Source of the DNA: Flectonema sp. DT1601 | Lineage: Eukaryota > Euglenozoa > Diplonemea > Diplonemida > Diplonemidae | DNA length: 64,000 nucleotides | Direction: 5' to 3' | Assembly: GCA_964019425.1 (NCBI GenBank) | Contig: OZ025794.1 | Location: 1,396,001 to 1,460,000 of the forward strand | Shown: one piece after another, positions 51,902 to 62,539 of the stretch | How positions within the stretch are numbered: position 1 is the stretch's first letter | How the letters are laid out: every line of letters begins with the position of its first letter | Notes under the pieces: model-generated | The model's input: the letters and a program-made list of their open reading frames with translations, nothing else | Database searches by the model: none | Told to the model about the DNA's origin: nothing | Program-made: the position numbers and the translations under genes

Positions 51902-52861
51902 ATGACCACGACAACCACTACCATAAAAACAACAACTTCTGTAAATACACGAAAGAAATCAGCATCTGAACGAGGGAAGGACCGAAGGGAACTTGCATTT
52001 GAGAGAGCTGGTGACAAAGAGCAATTCTTAAAGGGGGTCGACAGGTTTGTAGCGTGTCACGGAGGTGACACAGTTAAGACTTGGATAGGTGGATGTATTC
52101 AAGGGATCGATAGAAACTTTCAAAGCAGAAGCCGAGAGCGACAACAACCTGATCAAGAAACTGAATTCGATCGCTGGATGAGAGAACACAACAGTTTGTG
52201 TCAACCCTTTCACGCACCTGCTCCCATGGACTGCGAATCTCCAGCACTCCGAAAGGTAAAATATGTCATCGAAGGATCGCATTCGATGACTCCAACTAGT
52301 GCGATAGCAACCCAAACAGACACCGAGTACATACGTCACCCGACGGATGTTGTGGTCACTCCATTCGAACGAAATCAAAAACACTACGGGACAGCAGAAG
52401 AACTACGGCACACATTAACAACGCATGAGTACGATCGGTCGTTGTTGTCCCCGTGGAGTGCATCGAAGGCCAGAGGTAGAGAGAAATGGTCTGGTAGGGA
52501 TACCGTCGGATGGAGATTGGGAAAGAAGGGAAGCGTTCATCACCCAGCGTCTTGCGGAACCTCTCCTGTCAGAGTCCGAACTCTGTCTCCGCCAAAGATG
52601 TTTCGCTACTCTGATCTTCAGCCAACTACACCCTCTGCTCCTCCTCCAACTCCAGTCCTTTTAACACCTCAGAGATCTGTTGCCCGTTCTGTGCGCTCTG
52701 CGAGATCCTCGCCTTCGACTTCAAACTTCTACTCCTCCCCTCATCGTACTCCAGGTTCTGTATCTCGATGTAGTTGCTCTCCCAAAACTAAGACCGCGGT
52801 GAGAAAAAAACTCAATTACGTATGGATGCCCGCTGGCAAATCTCCAAGCAAGAGGCGTTAA
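51902..52861 (+). CDS. Hypothetical protein, 319 aa, basic and Ser/Thr/Pro-rich
   Basis: It starts with a Thr-rich stretch (TTTTTTIKTTTS). A more ordered part follows (about 30-100; RRELAFERAGDKEQFLKGV, FVACHGGDTVKTWIGG). The remainder is disordered with many SP/TP sites and Arg/Ser runs (SVARSVRSARSSPSTS). It ends in a Lys/Arg-rich tail. No domain, signal peptide or membrane span is recognised. The acceptor TTTGCAG ends at 51,881, 20 nt before the ATG, which supports it as a real gene. A cytoskeletal or nuclear protein is possible, without direct evidence. Confidence 0.7.
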   Translation: MTTTTTTIKTTTSVNTRKKSASERGKDRRELAFERAGDKEQFLKGVDRFVACHGGDTVKTWIGGCIQGIDRNFQSRSRERQQPDQETEFDRWMREHNSLCQPFHAPAPMDCESPALRKVKYVIEGSHSMTPTSAIATQTDTEYIRHPTDVVVTPFERNQKHYGTAEELRHTLTTHEYDRSLLSPWSASKARGREKWSGRDTVGWRLGKKGSVHHPASCGTSPVRVRTLSPPKMFRYSDLQPTTPSAPPPTPVLLTPQRSVARSVRSARSSPSTSNFYSSPHRTPGSVSRCSCSPKTKTAVRKKLNYVWMPAGKSPSKRR

Positions 52862-53184
52862 CACTTCTCGTGTTTCGTGGAGGTTTATTTTTACTTGTTT
52901 CCTGATCAGTCGTACTGAAAGGGAGCTATCTTTTCCTTGTTGCGACAGTCTTCATTGTAACTTTATTAAGAGACTGAAGCTAATAATTCTGTAAGGCAGT
53001 CGTTTTACTTTGTTGAAATAAAGTCATCCTTTTGTTTCCAATCATTTTCAGGCGCAGCTACAGAATGCAATAAAAAATAGATTGGAGGGATTTATTAACA
53101 AAAAGGAAAAGACTGTAAAAGTTAACAAATGTTTCTAACTTACATTCCTTCTTCAGATTTCCTAGCCTTCTCGTACTTTAAAAG

Positions 53185-54318
53185 ATGAAGTTCCAGGTTC
53201 TGGCTTTCGCCCTTTTTGCAACCTCCGTGATGGGCAGGGACTGCGGTAATCACGGTACTTTTGAAGAGAACTGTTGTGTGTGTGATGCCGGATACGCAGG
53301 AAACACGTGTACTGAGTGTGCTTCAGGTTATTCTTTAGTGGACGGTTTATGTGGCAACGGTAGAGATGGGACTTCGTGTACTGACGACGGCAGCTATCCG
53401 TTCATCGGATGCGGTGGTGCTGGTGAATGCAGCAACAGCCAGGCTGGAAAAGTATTCCCATGTACTTGCACAGATCTAAAGGGCAATGAAGTCTCATGCG
53501 CTACCAAACTTATTGAAAAGAATAGCTGTGCCCCGAGAGGAGCAAGAATGTACACCTCATTCCCGAATTCCCCTCGTATTGGATTACCTTTTAGTTTGAC
53601 TGTTGTTACTTGTGACGTAGTCTCTCCGAGTTTGATGATGGTACCTGCCTACAAAGAAGATGGGCTCACTGAAAACTTCTGCAACAGAACTGGAGAGTTT
53701 GGTGGCTTTAGCAACGAGTGTGTAATCTCTCACGACTCAGATGTGAACTCGACCTCCATTAACACTGCTTGCACTGAGGGAATTGTCCTCACTAATCTCA
53801 ACGCTGAACTCAACACTAAAGGCATGGCCGAGTACACGTTCGCTGGTCTCAACGTATCGAACAGCAACTTCTACATCAACAACGAGGAGAATGCTGCCAA
53901 CAGAAATAAATTTAAAATCTGCATGTCGACTTCAGTTCCTGTCGTAAGTGGAAGTAAGACCATGGAGACAGTTTGGGTTCCTGTTGATGGTCACAATGAA
54001 CTGGTAAGCACCAGAGATGAGCAATTCTCTGTTGTGTCTGATGAAGATGCCACCAACAACAGAGCTGCGACTGGTTTGGATGATGCCGAAGGAGGTGATT
54101 GCTGTGATGGTCTGAAGATCGGATTCTGTCTTCCACTCTGGGCATTCTTGTTGTTGTGGCTGTTGATGGCTCTTTGCCTCGGATTCCTCGGATTTGCTCT
54201 TCACAAGAACAAGAATGAGATTGAGGCGAAAAAGAATAACGAAAAGTACGAAAAGTTTAACACTGATGCCGAGATGATTGAACACGCTGCGAAAGAGGCG
54301 GACGACGATGACATATAA
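53185..54318 (+). CDS. Type I membrane protein with N-terminal EGF-like cysteines
   Basis: The 377-residue product has a signal peptide (1-17; MKFQVLAFALFATSVMG). An EGF/laminin-like cysteine cluster follows (NHGTFEENCCVCDAGYAG, then CTECASGYSLVDGLCG). The extracellular part of about 230 residues has further cysteines and NxS/T sites such as NRT and NVS. One membrane span (about 312-338; LPLWAFLLLWLLMALCLGFLGF) precedes a charged cytoplasmic tail (KNKNEIEAKKNNEKYEK). It is probably a surface or endosomal glycoprotein. The ligand is unknown. The acceptor-like TTCTTCAG ends at 53,156, 28 nt before the ATG. Confidence 0.87.
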   Translation: MKFQVLAFALFATSVMGRDCGNHGTFEENCCVCDAGYAGNTCTECASGYSLVDGLCGNGRDGTSCTDDGSYPFIGCGGAGECSNSQAGKVFPCTCTDLKGNEVSCATKLIEKNSCAPRGARMYTSFPNSPRIGLPFSLTVVTCDVVSPSLMMVPAYKEDGLTENFCNRTGEFGGFSNECVISHDSDVNSTSINTACTEGIVLTNLNAELNTKGMAEYTFAGLNVSNSNFYINNEENAANRNKFKICMSTSVPVVSGSKTMETVWVPVDGHNELVSTRDEQFSVVSDEDATNNRAATGLDDAEGGDCCDGLKIGFCLPLWAFLLLWLLMALCLGFLGFALHKNKNEIEAKKNNEKYEKFNTDAEMIEHAAKEADDDDI

Positions 54319-56158
54319 GTAGCATTTTTGTAACTTCCTTTTTTTATTTATTTTTACTTTTATAATTAACTTTGAGAATCCTCAAATTCCCAACAAGTTA
54401 CAATTCCGCGACGATGACTAGTTGTCCACTATTACCTACTTTCGCAGGCACCAGCGCATGCACTTTGAAGAAACTTCGGTGCAGTGAATGTTTCTAACCC
54501 TTTTTTTATATTAAGCACCCGAAAACTATTGGAAACAATTTTTTACGGAGGTAGATTAGGTTTTTTTCTTTTTTCATTCTTACTTACAAACATATCATTA
54601 TGGGCCCCTGAATTGCCATATTGGGTGTCACACTACCACTGGTTCCTCCTTAGCCTCCCGAGGCTTCTCAATTTTATTTTTTGAATAAGCACACACTTCG
54701 AAATAAAAAAGTGACAGAAAACAGACTAAACAGAATCGTATTCGATTGTAAGATGTTACCTGTGATTTTTTTTAAAAAAATTCCTTTAAAGGGATACCTT
54801 CAAACAGAAACCTTGTATTCCCCCCTCACCTTAAGAAAAAGTATCAAATTTACCCCATTTTTAAAATTTTTTTTTTGAATTTTTCTTTTTAGCTAAAAAA
54901 TTCCTTACTGGAGAAAAGGGAATAAAAGGCCAAATAGAAACATGTCTTGTCAAGAATACCTTTTAGCGATATGTCAGACCTGCTTACGTATGGACTGGAC
55001 TTTCTACTTTGATGAATTCTTTCATTATAAATTAAACATTTCTTCTCATTAAAGATAGAAAGAACGGAAGATAAGGAACTTTCTGGCTTTGTGAACTCAA
55101 CGCGTTGAATGGAATGCCTTCTTTTATTTTATTTTCTGTTTACTTTCCGTGATGAAGCGAATCTCGGTTTTAAAAAAAAAAAAAGTAGTTTTTATTTCTA
55201 CAAACCTTGTTGTTCGGTAGATCATCCTTTAATAGGATTTTGTAAATGTTGCGCCAATAAAACAAATGTGTGGGTAAAGTAGAAAGGGAAGTTGACCGAT
55301 TCTTTGCCATTCCGTTCTTTGCGGAAAAATGCTTCCGTCCCCAACCCAGCGATATTCCAAATAGGCAAACATGCCATTATAAAATAATGGTGTTTTTCTG
55401 AATACATTCTCCCTCTTTCCTTATTTTCCAACGCTGCTTTCGTTTTCTTCACCTTAGAGGTATTCGTTTTCTTCACCTTAGAATCTATGGTGCTTTTTCT
55501 TGGGTATTTTTAAGCTGAAACATTACTGAGTAGCTGTTAAAAAAATATTTAAACAGCTCACAATACACTTTGTGTTGCCTCAATTGTACACTCAGTAAAC
55601 TGCAGCGCAAAAAATTCCTGTTCTCTATGCTAACTCAAAAAGTAATGATTTCCTTTTTAGATTTTGTTCTTTTATTGTCCTGCGACAGCTTGGATCTCAA
55701 AGAAGGAGTTGCTCAAGTGTTCCCTCTGATGGTCAATGTTTGTAACAATACAAACTGTGTTGGTTTTAAAGCCCCTCCTCCCCCGGTATCAAGTTACTAT
55801 GTACTTAACCAATTAGTCTGTGTCTTTTATCAACATGTGACACAATTGGTTTAGTTGCATATAAGAAACCTGTTCGTTGTTCCAAACCTTTTCTTATAAA
55901 AACGTAAAAGAAAAAAATCCTTTGACTACACCACACAAACTTATAAACAAACAAATGGAAAAAAAGAAAAAAATAAGGAAATGGAATGAAAAGAAAATTC
56001 CTCTCTTACTCCCTCTCACGACAATTAATGGAGAAGCCTCCCAGTCAGACTTGTAACAAACTGAGGCAGTTAGAGGTTCGCAAGTTATTCTTCTTCACCA
56101 GATTAATTATTAAATGGACAACGTATTTGCATGTAAAATTTTTCATTACCACATTTAG
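54319..56158. other. 1.8-kb gene-free region
   Basis: Low-complexity AT-rich DNA. It includes a tandem repeat of about 22 nt (TTCGTTTTCTTCACCTTAGA twice, about 55,438-55,481). The open frames are not convincing. It ends with a pyrimidine/AG stretch (56,157-56,158) that may be the acceptor of the next gene. Confidence 0.5.
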
Positions 56159-56192
56159 ACCCTGTAGGAGTTAATTAAAAGAAAAAAAACAG

Positions 56193-57329
56193 ATGGAGAA
56201 CAGGGATATTTACCAGGTTGTGGGTGAGATATGCAACGTGAAACCAGGATGTCTGAAACCTGGGGAATGTGAGCATTTTGCATTAGTAAGTGTTACAGAT
56301 CCTGGAGTCTCACTGAGAAAATGTTACTATTGCCACAGTGACATTGGTACTGGTGGAGTGATTTTGCTGCCAAATTGGATCCCGACCTGTAGGAAGCATG
56401 CAAGAAGAATGGTGTTGAGAGAGCAGCCATCGAAGAAATGGATAACCGTTGTTCCAAGAAACACAGCCAGTACATGCTGGTGTATAACTTGCAATCAAAG
56501 TATAAATTGGGAAGCATCTCTCTTGAGCTCCTCCATCAAATCACTACCTGTACCAACACCAATGGACTCAATTGACTCGCAAGAATTAAATGTTGTTTCT
56601 GTTTCCAATGCTGTAGCAGAGTTCAGGGCCTGGCATTCTTTCACACTACCTATTTCTGTTGTCAGTTACCTTCCATCGATAACTCCCTATTTCGGCATCT
56701 TTTGCCCTGTGACTGGATTTGACCCTGAAGGGACAGACACGCCTTGGATTATTTCTTTTTATGTAAATCTCCTAACAGCTTCAGCATCGCTGCCAAACGC
56801 AGTTCCACTCAAGGTTGGGGGAGAGTTTACCGTTGTTGATTGTGGGAAGGAAAGTGATAAGTGGGTAAACGGTTTTGTACTGACAAGTGACGAGGACGAT
56901 GCTTCTGGAGAAGTGCTGGCAGGGAAGTTAGTGGAATTAAAGGAAAAATTTCCCTGGTACAATTTAACTCCACGCCATGTTTACAATGCAATTGATGAGG
57001 AATGGCTCACAGCAATAGTGCCATCGGTGTCTGGTTCGGATACCGTGATTGATCTTCCTGCGCCAGTCTCCACTGAAAGTTGTGATTACTCTCCTTCTAT
57101 TGAAGACAACTCCGACACCATTTCACAAGTTTCATCTGAAGAAGAACAAGCGACAGAAAATATGAGAGGATGGGCAGCTTTTTTCATGAGTGCTTACAAA
57201 CTTGCAATTGGAATCTTTGCTGTTGGGAAGTTGGCAGACTCTGGAATAGATCTCACCTCCCCTGAAGCTGCTGAAGTTCTGTTAGAAAGAGAAAATCAGT
57301 ATATTAATGTAAGAGATTTAGAAGGTTAA
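56193..57329 (+). CDS. Hypothetical protein with N-terminal Cys/His cluster
   Basis: The 378-residue ORF has two likely zinc-binding groups in its first 115 residues: CYYCHSDIG with CRKHARRM, and CWCITCNQS. The middle (about 140-275) is an unrecognised, probably folded domain (WIISFYVNLLTASASLP; WVNGFVLTSDEDDASG). An acidic Ser-rich linker follows, then a C-terminal hydrophobic/amphipathic segment (WAAFFMSAYKLAIGIFAVGKL). It is the last protein gene of the one-way cluster. The leader from AG 56,157-56,158 would be 34 nt, although an AACAG directly abuts the ATG. Zinc binding and membrane contact are inferred only from sequence pattern. Confidence 0.68.
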   Translation: MENRDIYQVVGEICNVKPGCLKPGECEHFALVSVTDPGVSLRKCYYCHSDIGTGGVILLPNWIPTCRKHARRMVLREQPSKKWITVVPRNTASTCWCITCNQSINWEASLLSSSIKSLPVPTPMDSIDSQELNVVSVSNAVAEFRAWHSFTLPISVVSYLPSITPYFGIFCPVTGFDPEGTDTPWIISFYVNLLTASASLPNAVPLKVGGEFTVVDCGKESDKWVNGFVLTSDEDDASGEVLAGKLVELKEKFPWYNLTPRHVYNAIDEEWLTAIVPSVSGSDTVIDLPAPVSTESCDYSPSIEDNSDTISQVSSEEEQATENMRGWAAFFMSAYKLAIGIFAVGKLADSGIDLTSPEAAEVLLERENQYINVRDLEG

Positions 57330-57511
57330 CCTTGCAAATGTACTGTTTTGTTTAATGTGATAATAATTATGTAATTGCTGAAACTTCTTTTCTCAGAAAA
57401 CATGGTGTATAAAAAGTCCAAATCCACTTGCATGGGAAGCAAGTACTATGCTGATGCCTATCATTGGAGAAAATGGGACAGGAACGACTGCAGCGAAGAT
57501 CAATAAAAAAT

Positions 57512-57593
57512 CGCGGACGGCAGGATTTGAACCTACGCGGGCTAAGCCCAATGGATTTCAAGTCCACCTCCGTAACCACTTGGATACATCCGC
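57512..57593 (-). tRNA. tRNA-Ser (UGA)
   Basis: Read on the - strand, the 7-bp acceptor stem is GCGGATG/CGTCCGC (one G-T pair). The anticodon stem-loop is GTGGA-CTTGAAA-TCCAT with anticodon TGA, and a long class-II variable arm (TGGGCTTAGCCC) marks Ser. The T-arm is GTAGG-TTCAAAT-CCTGC and the discriminator is G. The length is 82 nt with no intron. A run of six T follows the 3' end on the - strand, a Pol III terminator. It is the first - strand gene and lies at the end of the + strand gene cluster. Confidence 0.95.
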
Positions 57594-58855
57594 CGATATC
57601 CGAAAAAAGTTTATTTTATTGGGACGTGTCAGGTTAACTTAAATAACCCATTTCTTTTATTTTTTGTCTTTATTTGAAATTATACTTGATTGGCCTGATC
57701 ACGGGTGCCGACATTATAGTTACAATGGTCCTTGCATTGCACTTCGCTTGGAACGCTGGTTTCGGCTGGCTTCCAGATGAAAATTTTGGTAGCAGATGCT
57801 GCGAAACCCACCTTATTCTTTTAAAAAGGTCAGACCAAAATTCGTTGTGAAGATATCGCTAATTGCCCGTTTCTGCTCCTTTTTTTCTTTTAAAAGTTGC
57901 TCCTTCTCTTACATGGTTCTAACTATTATTTCCCTCAGATTTAAAGGTCATTCATCTGTGAGTCGATGCAGGCGCCGTTTGGAATTCTTCGGCAAATGTA
58001 ATAAACATTTTTGTCTTTCAGTAGATTATTAAGCAAAGAAAACAACAATGCAAGCCGGATTTAGACTCCCCCTTTTTTTTTTTCCCCCTGCGGTGTCAGT
58101 CACAGTTGAGATGCTGCTGATTCTGTTGTGAGCGATGTGTTGACGGGAGGAAGTTGAACTATCGTTCGCTGGAGGTGCCCTTTGCGAAGGTTAGTTAGTG
58201 TTCACAACTTCTCTTAACCTTTCAAATCTTAGTGGTGTTTTCAGTATAGCAGATGATTTATTGTCTGATTGTTCACAAATCAATTTTCTTGACCTTTCAG
58301 GTCTTATTGTCAGTATAGGATATGGTTTCTTGTTCATGTAAGTTCTTTATTTAAGTGATGCTTATGCTTTCACTGACTCTTTGAGCTTGATAATCCGTAT
58401 TAGCAATGCGTGGTATTTGCATACATGACTAAATAAATAAAGCATACCGGACTGTATCAATTGGAAATCGTTAAACATTGTTTAGAAAATCGGAGTCGAA
58501 ATAAAAAAATTCATAGAGGTCTTGACCATCGCTCTAGTTATCTGCTCGACTCTTTGTTTTCCTCAATGTGCGATTTCCCAAGTTCGAATCCGGGTGAGCA
58601 GAGAAGTGACTCTCTTTTAGGGGAGTGACTACCTCCGGAAGGAAAATGGGAGAGGTTTTAGGAATTAAGACTGTACTCTACACAGGATCTGTTTTTGAGT
58701 ACATTCGTGTTGGAGTTTACATAACCCAGCACAAGGCCAAAGCTGGATGATGACAAAGGCCAGAGCTGTGCCGCATGAGCATTGCGATGATTGCATATGA
58801 TGCGTCAAGTTTCACCTTGGCAAGCACAGTCTGGCCACTTACAGCTTTTTTTTTT
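57594..58855. other. Gene-free stretch between tRNA-Ser and the retroelement
   Basis: No ORF is recognised. A tRNA T-arm look-alike (TTCGAATCC at about 58,584) has a 7-nt complement TCTGCTC/GAGCAGA around it, but the rest does not fold as a tRNA. It may be a decayed tRNA. Confidence 0.45.
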
Positions 58856-58963
58856 GCATTTAACAAGTATTGTAAGAACGAAAAAGAATGTTGGCAGCAC
58901 ACGTAAACCTCCTTTAGCTTTATCAGTTTAAGTCGGTTCACGGTTTCGTGCACAAACAAAAAA
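58856..58963 (+). repeat. Retroelement terminal repeat A1
   Basis: The 108-nt left repeat of the YR element, from GCATTTAACAAGTATTG to CACAAACAAAAAA, repeated exactly at 62,618-62,725. It leads directly into ORF1. Confidence 0.88.
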
Positions 58964-58971
58964 CTCACAAA

Positions 58972-59859
58972 ATGTCGAAAGTAGATATCCCACAAGATTT
59001 CGACTGGTCAACTGTCGAGGTGCCTGAGATCCCGGAAGGGGCGCATCCGTCAGCGACAGACCAATGTTGTGTGTTTCCGTTATGCGGAAAAATACATACG
59101 GACGGCACGAACTGTCACCGATGCGGTGAAATGGGCGAGACGGAATGTCTCAAGTCCCGTTTAGGCAACGACGAAGTCACCCAAGCCAGGTGGTTGCCTG
59201 AGGCATCCCAGGAATGGGTGTGTCCTCCATGTGGGTTTGTGCTCCGGAATGGAGCCCCATATGCAATGCTCGTACCGGAAGGGCGACATTTTAACGCAAC
59301 GATGCCAGTTGCGGAAACAGTTAAGGAATTAACTGTAGTGGAGCGGGTGACGATGGATCCACGTAGGGTCGTCACTTGGGTGGAAAACCTAAAAACCCCG
59401 TCTGGCCTGAATTACGTGTTTGCAGGTTTGCAACAGCGTTACGGCACAGTCAACGGAAAAGCAATCCCGGAGACTGCTGTCGAGGGCGGGGGGGCAGTGT
59501 CGCACGAAATGCGGCACTTGCTGAGAATGATTGACGGCCTGCTACCGGTCTCCAACAGCTCAGGGCACGTCAGGCAGACGTTGCAAGTGGCGGTGGACCG
59601 CATGGAAGATCTGCTGTTCTCGACGAGGAACAGAAAGATGACCGGCGCCTATGAGGGGTACCTCAAGACGTACGGATACGGGGAGTATACGGAGCGACTA
59701 ATTGGCCTCGCGATGAAGGAGACGATGAGAACCGCGCTCCCGGGACAAACCCACGAGGGTGACCAAATGAGCGGTGGCGACCGTAAACGTCATTTTTCCG
59801 GGAAGGGAGCTGGAGGAAATTTTTCCGGGAAGGGAGCTGGAGGAAAGAGGAAGTATTGA
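58972..59859 (+). CDS. Retroelement ORF1 (Gag-like, Cys-rich)
   Basis: The 295-residue first ORF of the YR retroelement. It has a Cys/His-rich region near the N-terminus (CCVFPLCG, CHRCGEMGETEC, CPPCGF) suggesting zinc knuckles or fingers, an alpha-helical middle, and a Gly/Lys-rich end with a duplicated FSGKGAGG unit. Nucleic-acid binding is the expected role by position. ATG 58,972 lies just after repeat A1. Confidence 0.7.
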   Translation: MSKVDIPQDFDWSTVEVPEIPEGAHPSATDQCCVFPLCGKIHTDGTNCHRCGEMGETECLKSRLGNDEVTQARWLPEASQEWVCPPCGFVLRNGAPYAMLVPEGRHFNATMPVAETVKELTVVERVTMDPRRVVTWVENLKTPSGLNYVFAGLQQRYGTVNGKAIPETAVEGGGAVSHEMRHLLRMIDGLLPVSNSSGHVRQTLQVAVDRMEDLLFSTRNRKMTGAYEGYLKTYGYGEYTERLIGLAMKETMRTALPGQTHEGDQMSGGDRKRHFSGKGAGGNFSGKGAGGKRKY

Positions 59860-60798
59860 ATGGAGGAAAAACCACACGATGTGTGGGGGCCTGTTCCGGA
59901 AGGGACGCAAGGCAAAAAGCGGATCGGAAGACCGCCGAAAAAATCACTTGCCATAGTGAACTCGGAGAAACTCGAGGAACTCGAGAGTCAGCTGGACCTG
60001 ACACTGACCGGTTGTTTCGCCGAATCGACACAAGCATCGATAAGATCGGTAATGCGAAATTGGATCCCCTTCGATGCGACCATATGTGCGATAAAACCGG
60101 ATATGCCGCCGACGCGGAGTTTCCTCCTGTGGCTACAGGCAAAGATCAACTTGGGAGAGTTGCAACCACAGTCGGCGAACCAATACTTGGCAAGTTTTCG
60201 CTCGGCTGCAATTCCGCCCACAGCTGCATTCCGGAAGGCCATGACAAGGTCAACAGACGAAAATCAGCGAAGGGAGGGAATGCTGACGAAAATACGCACC
60301 AAGGAAGAGATCACGGAAGTAATCCGTCGACAGGAAGGGATGTATGTAGCGGTGTTGGCCACACAATGGTCTCTGGCGGCGAGATTTATCGACCTGATGC
60401 TACTGAGGAGACGGGACATCCGGGAAGTCAGGAACGGTTACCTAATTGGCTTGGTCGGGGGGAAGACCGACAAAACGAGACGAGGTCAATGGATTCTGGT
60501 AGCAAAAAATGGCTCTTTATTCCGCGTGGTGTTGCAATGGTTGGCAACAACGAATGGCGAAATGGTATTCACGGGTTTGAACCGATCGGGATACAACAGA
60601 TGGCTGGAAAGACATCTCGACACCACGAGCCACTACATACGTCACAGTGCACTCACGTATGTCGCGTTGGAGTCGTCGGAACGGGACGCTCAGGCGATGG
60701 CGCGGCATGCATCAGGGACGTCAACCCAGTTCTACATACCGCCGGAGACTTGGACCTCGACTCGGAATACGATAAAAGCGGCCGCACTACTGCAGTGA
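59860..60798 (+). CDS. Retroelement tyrosine recombinase
   Basis: The 312-residue ORF of the YR element follows ORF1 directly. It has an N-terminal core-binding helical part and a catalytic domain with the family signatures: Arg in SLAARFIDLMLLRRRD, the Lys region GKTDKTRRG, HYIRHSALTYVA (the H-x-x-R box), ARHASG and the nucleophile region TQFYI. It would integrate a circular DNA intermediate. Its 3' end overlaps the open RT-RNase H frame, as is usual for DIRS-type elements. Confidence 0.88.
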   Translation: MEEKPHDVWGPVPEGTQGKKRIGRPPKKSLAIVNSEKLEELESQLDLTLTGCFAESTQASIRSVMRNWIPFDATICAIKPDMPPTRSFLLWLQAKINLGELQPQSANQYLASFRSAAIPPTAAFRKAMTRSTDENQRREGMLTKIRTKEEITEVIRRQEGMYVAVLATQWSLAARFIDLMLLRRRDIREVRNGYLIGLVGGKTDKTRRGQWILVAKNGSLFRVVLQWLATTNGEMVFTGLNRSGYNRWLERHLDTTSHYIRHSALTYVALESSERDAQAMARHASGTSTQFYIPPETWTSTRNTIKAAALLQ

Positions 60799-60800
60799 AA

Positions 60801-62402
60801 GCTATCCATGACAGACCTTTTTGGGCTTCAAAATTGGAAGCAGGATTCCGCATGTACGACTACGCGGAAGGATGGCTAACGGGGATAACTGGAACACGTT
60901 GTCCGCGAACATGTTATGACGGAACCATATCTGGAATAAGAATGGAACCGGTAAACATGGAACTGCTAGTGGGAAGCTATCCGAACCTGAGAACAAACAT
61001 GAGATGGATTGCAGATCCGAACTTTGTCATCCAAGTGATTAACAATTCGCCACAAGAAGACGAATCTGGGATAGGCGCAAAGAATGTCCAATTAAAACCT
61101 CATACCGAACGCATGCTTGAGCTTGGTTTCGCCGAACCATCTCCTAGATCGACGACGAATAGATTCATGCACTCTGCTTTTCTCATACCGAAAAGTACAC
61201 CTGGACAATTACGTTTCATCCTAAATTGTAAGACTATTAATGAGTTAACAGCTTATACCTCGTTACCGCCATGCAGGCTACCGTCTTACGAAACGATAGT
61301 GGAAACCTTGCTACCACGTAGGTACGCTTGCGAGTTTGACTTTACATCGTATTTCTTTCAATTCCCGATTCCTGAAAGAATTAGACCGTTGTTCTCTTTT
61401 CGAGTAGACAAGAAGATCTACCGGATGACACGTCTACCGATGGGGTACAGAGGTGCACCTCAATTAGCCCAGGCTGTTCTTCTGAATCTGATCGAAGATG
61501 CAATAGATGGGAGGGATGTGTCCGGCATTGGGTGGATTGACAATGCCATCTTTGCGGCGGATGATATACAGGTTCTACAATCGGTTAGAGATAGATTCCG
61601 AACTCTATGTCTGAAATATTCAATTACGATAGGCGCGGTCACAGAACCCAACACATACATAATCACATTAGGAATAGAAGCTGACTTGACGAGGAAATGT
61701 TGGAAACTAAAGGAAAAATGGGTCAAAGCGGTCGCTGAACCAGGGAAAATGATCTTGGACTCACGCGTGAACCTACGACGTAGTTACTGGAAGATTTCGG
61801 GAATCATTTTGTGGAGACGTCATGCGCTAAGATTACGTCTACACGAGGCGACAGAACTCCTGATGGGAATGTCTGAACTGATGCAGGAAGGCGACCCGAA
61901 ATCTAAGGTTTTCTGGAACACAGCAGTAAAAATCTCAGAGGAGTACATGAACTCTCTTAGGCTCGAGTTCAGGGAGCTTGTGAAGAACGAATGGGTGCGG
62001 TGGAATAAGCGTAGCTATGAAACAGAAATGACTTTCGTATCTGATGCAAGTACAAAAGCCTGGGCATTTGTAGTGGGAAACTCTTATCGGAGAGGACGCT
62101 TCCCGCGCGATATAGTGAACATGGGGATTTTCGAAAAGGAATTTTTCGCAGTAGTCAAGGCCATTGAATATGTAGTGACAGAGTTAAAACTGCAGAGTTG
62201 CAGGGTGACGGGACATGTAGACAACAAGGGAGTTATCGGTTCGTTGCACCGTGGCTATTCTCTACAACAAAATGTACAACCCATGTTACGGACTATTCAT
62301 CGACTATTGGACAGGTCTAGTTCAGTTCTGCACGTCGAGTACGTGGCGAGCGAGGACAATATTGCTGACAAGCACACTAGACTGGAAGATGAAGCATACT
62401 AA
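60801..62402 (+). CDS. Retroelement reverse transcriptase-RNase H
   Basis: RT-RH polyprotein part of the YR element. The recognised domain begins near 60,800, although the frame is open further upstream through the recombinase. RT blocks are visible (FILNCKTINELT, CEFDFTSYFFQFPI, RMTRLPMGYRGAPQLAQ). RNase H blocks follow (FVSDASTKAWAFVV, EKEFFAVV, GHVDNKGV, SEDNIADKHTR). No integrase or protease domain is present, as expected for DIRS-type elements. The protein start is uncertain. Confidence 0.85.
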   Translation, partial: AIHDRPFWASKLEAGFRMYDYAEGWLTGITGTRCPRTCYDGTISGIRMEPVNMELLVGSYPNLRTNMRWIADPNFVIQVINNSPQEDESGIGAKNVQLKPHTERMLELGFAEPSPRSTTNRFMHSAFLIPKSTPGQLRFILNCKTINELTAYTSLPPCRLPSYETIVETLLPRRYACEFDFTSYFFQFPIPERIRPLFSFRVDKKIYRMTRLPMGYRGAPQLAQAVLLNLIEDAIDGRDVSGIGWIDNAIFAADDIQVLQSVRDRFRTLCLKYSITIGAVTEPNTYIITLGIEADLTRKCWKLKEKWVKAVAEPGKMILDSRVNLRRSYWKISGIILWRRHALRLRLHEATELLMGMSELMQEGDPKSKVFWNTAVKISEEYMNSLRLEFRELVKNEWVRWNKRSYETEMTFVSDASTKAWAFVVGNSYRRGRFPRDIVNMGIFEKEFFAVVKAIEYVVTELKLQSCRVTGHVDNKGVIGSLHRGYSLQQNVQPMLRTIHRLLDRSSSVLHVEYVASEDNIADKHTRLEDEAY

Positions 62403-62539
62403 GAAATGATACACAAGAAGAACGAACACCGCATCGCATCGGTTTATTATCTCATAAAAGACCGTTATTCTCCCAACTTTGATAGATACCATATCAAACT
62501 AGACACGACGGCCACGAACAATCCACTGGAAAGGGGTCC

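Noticed and set aside
58545-58610. tRNA-like segment with TTCGAATCC and TCTGCTC/GAGCAGA ends
   Set aside because: The T-stem mispairs at two positions, the span is only about 62 nt and no anticodon arm forms.
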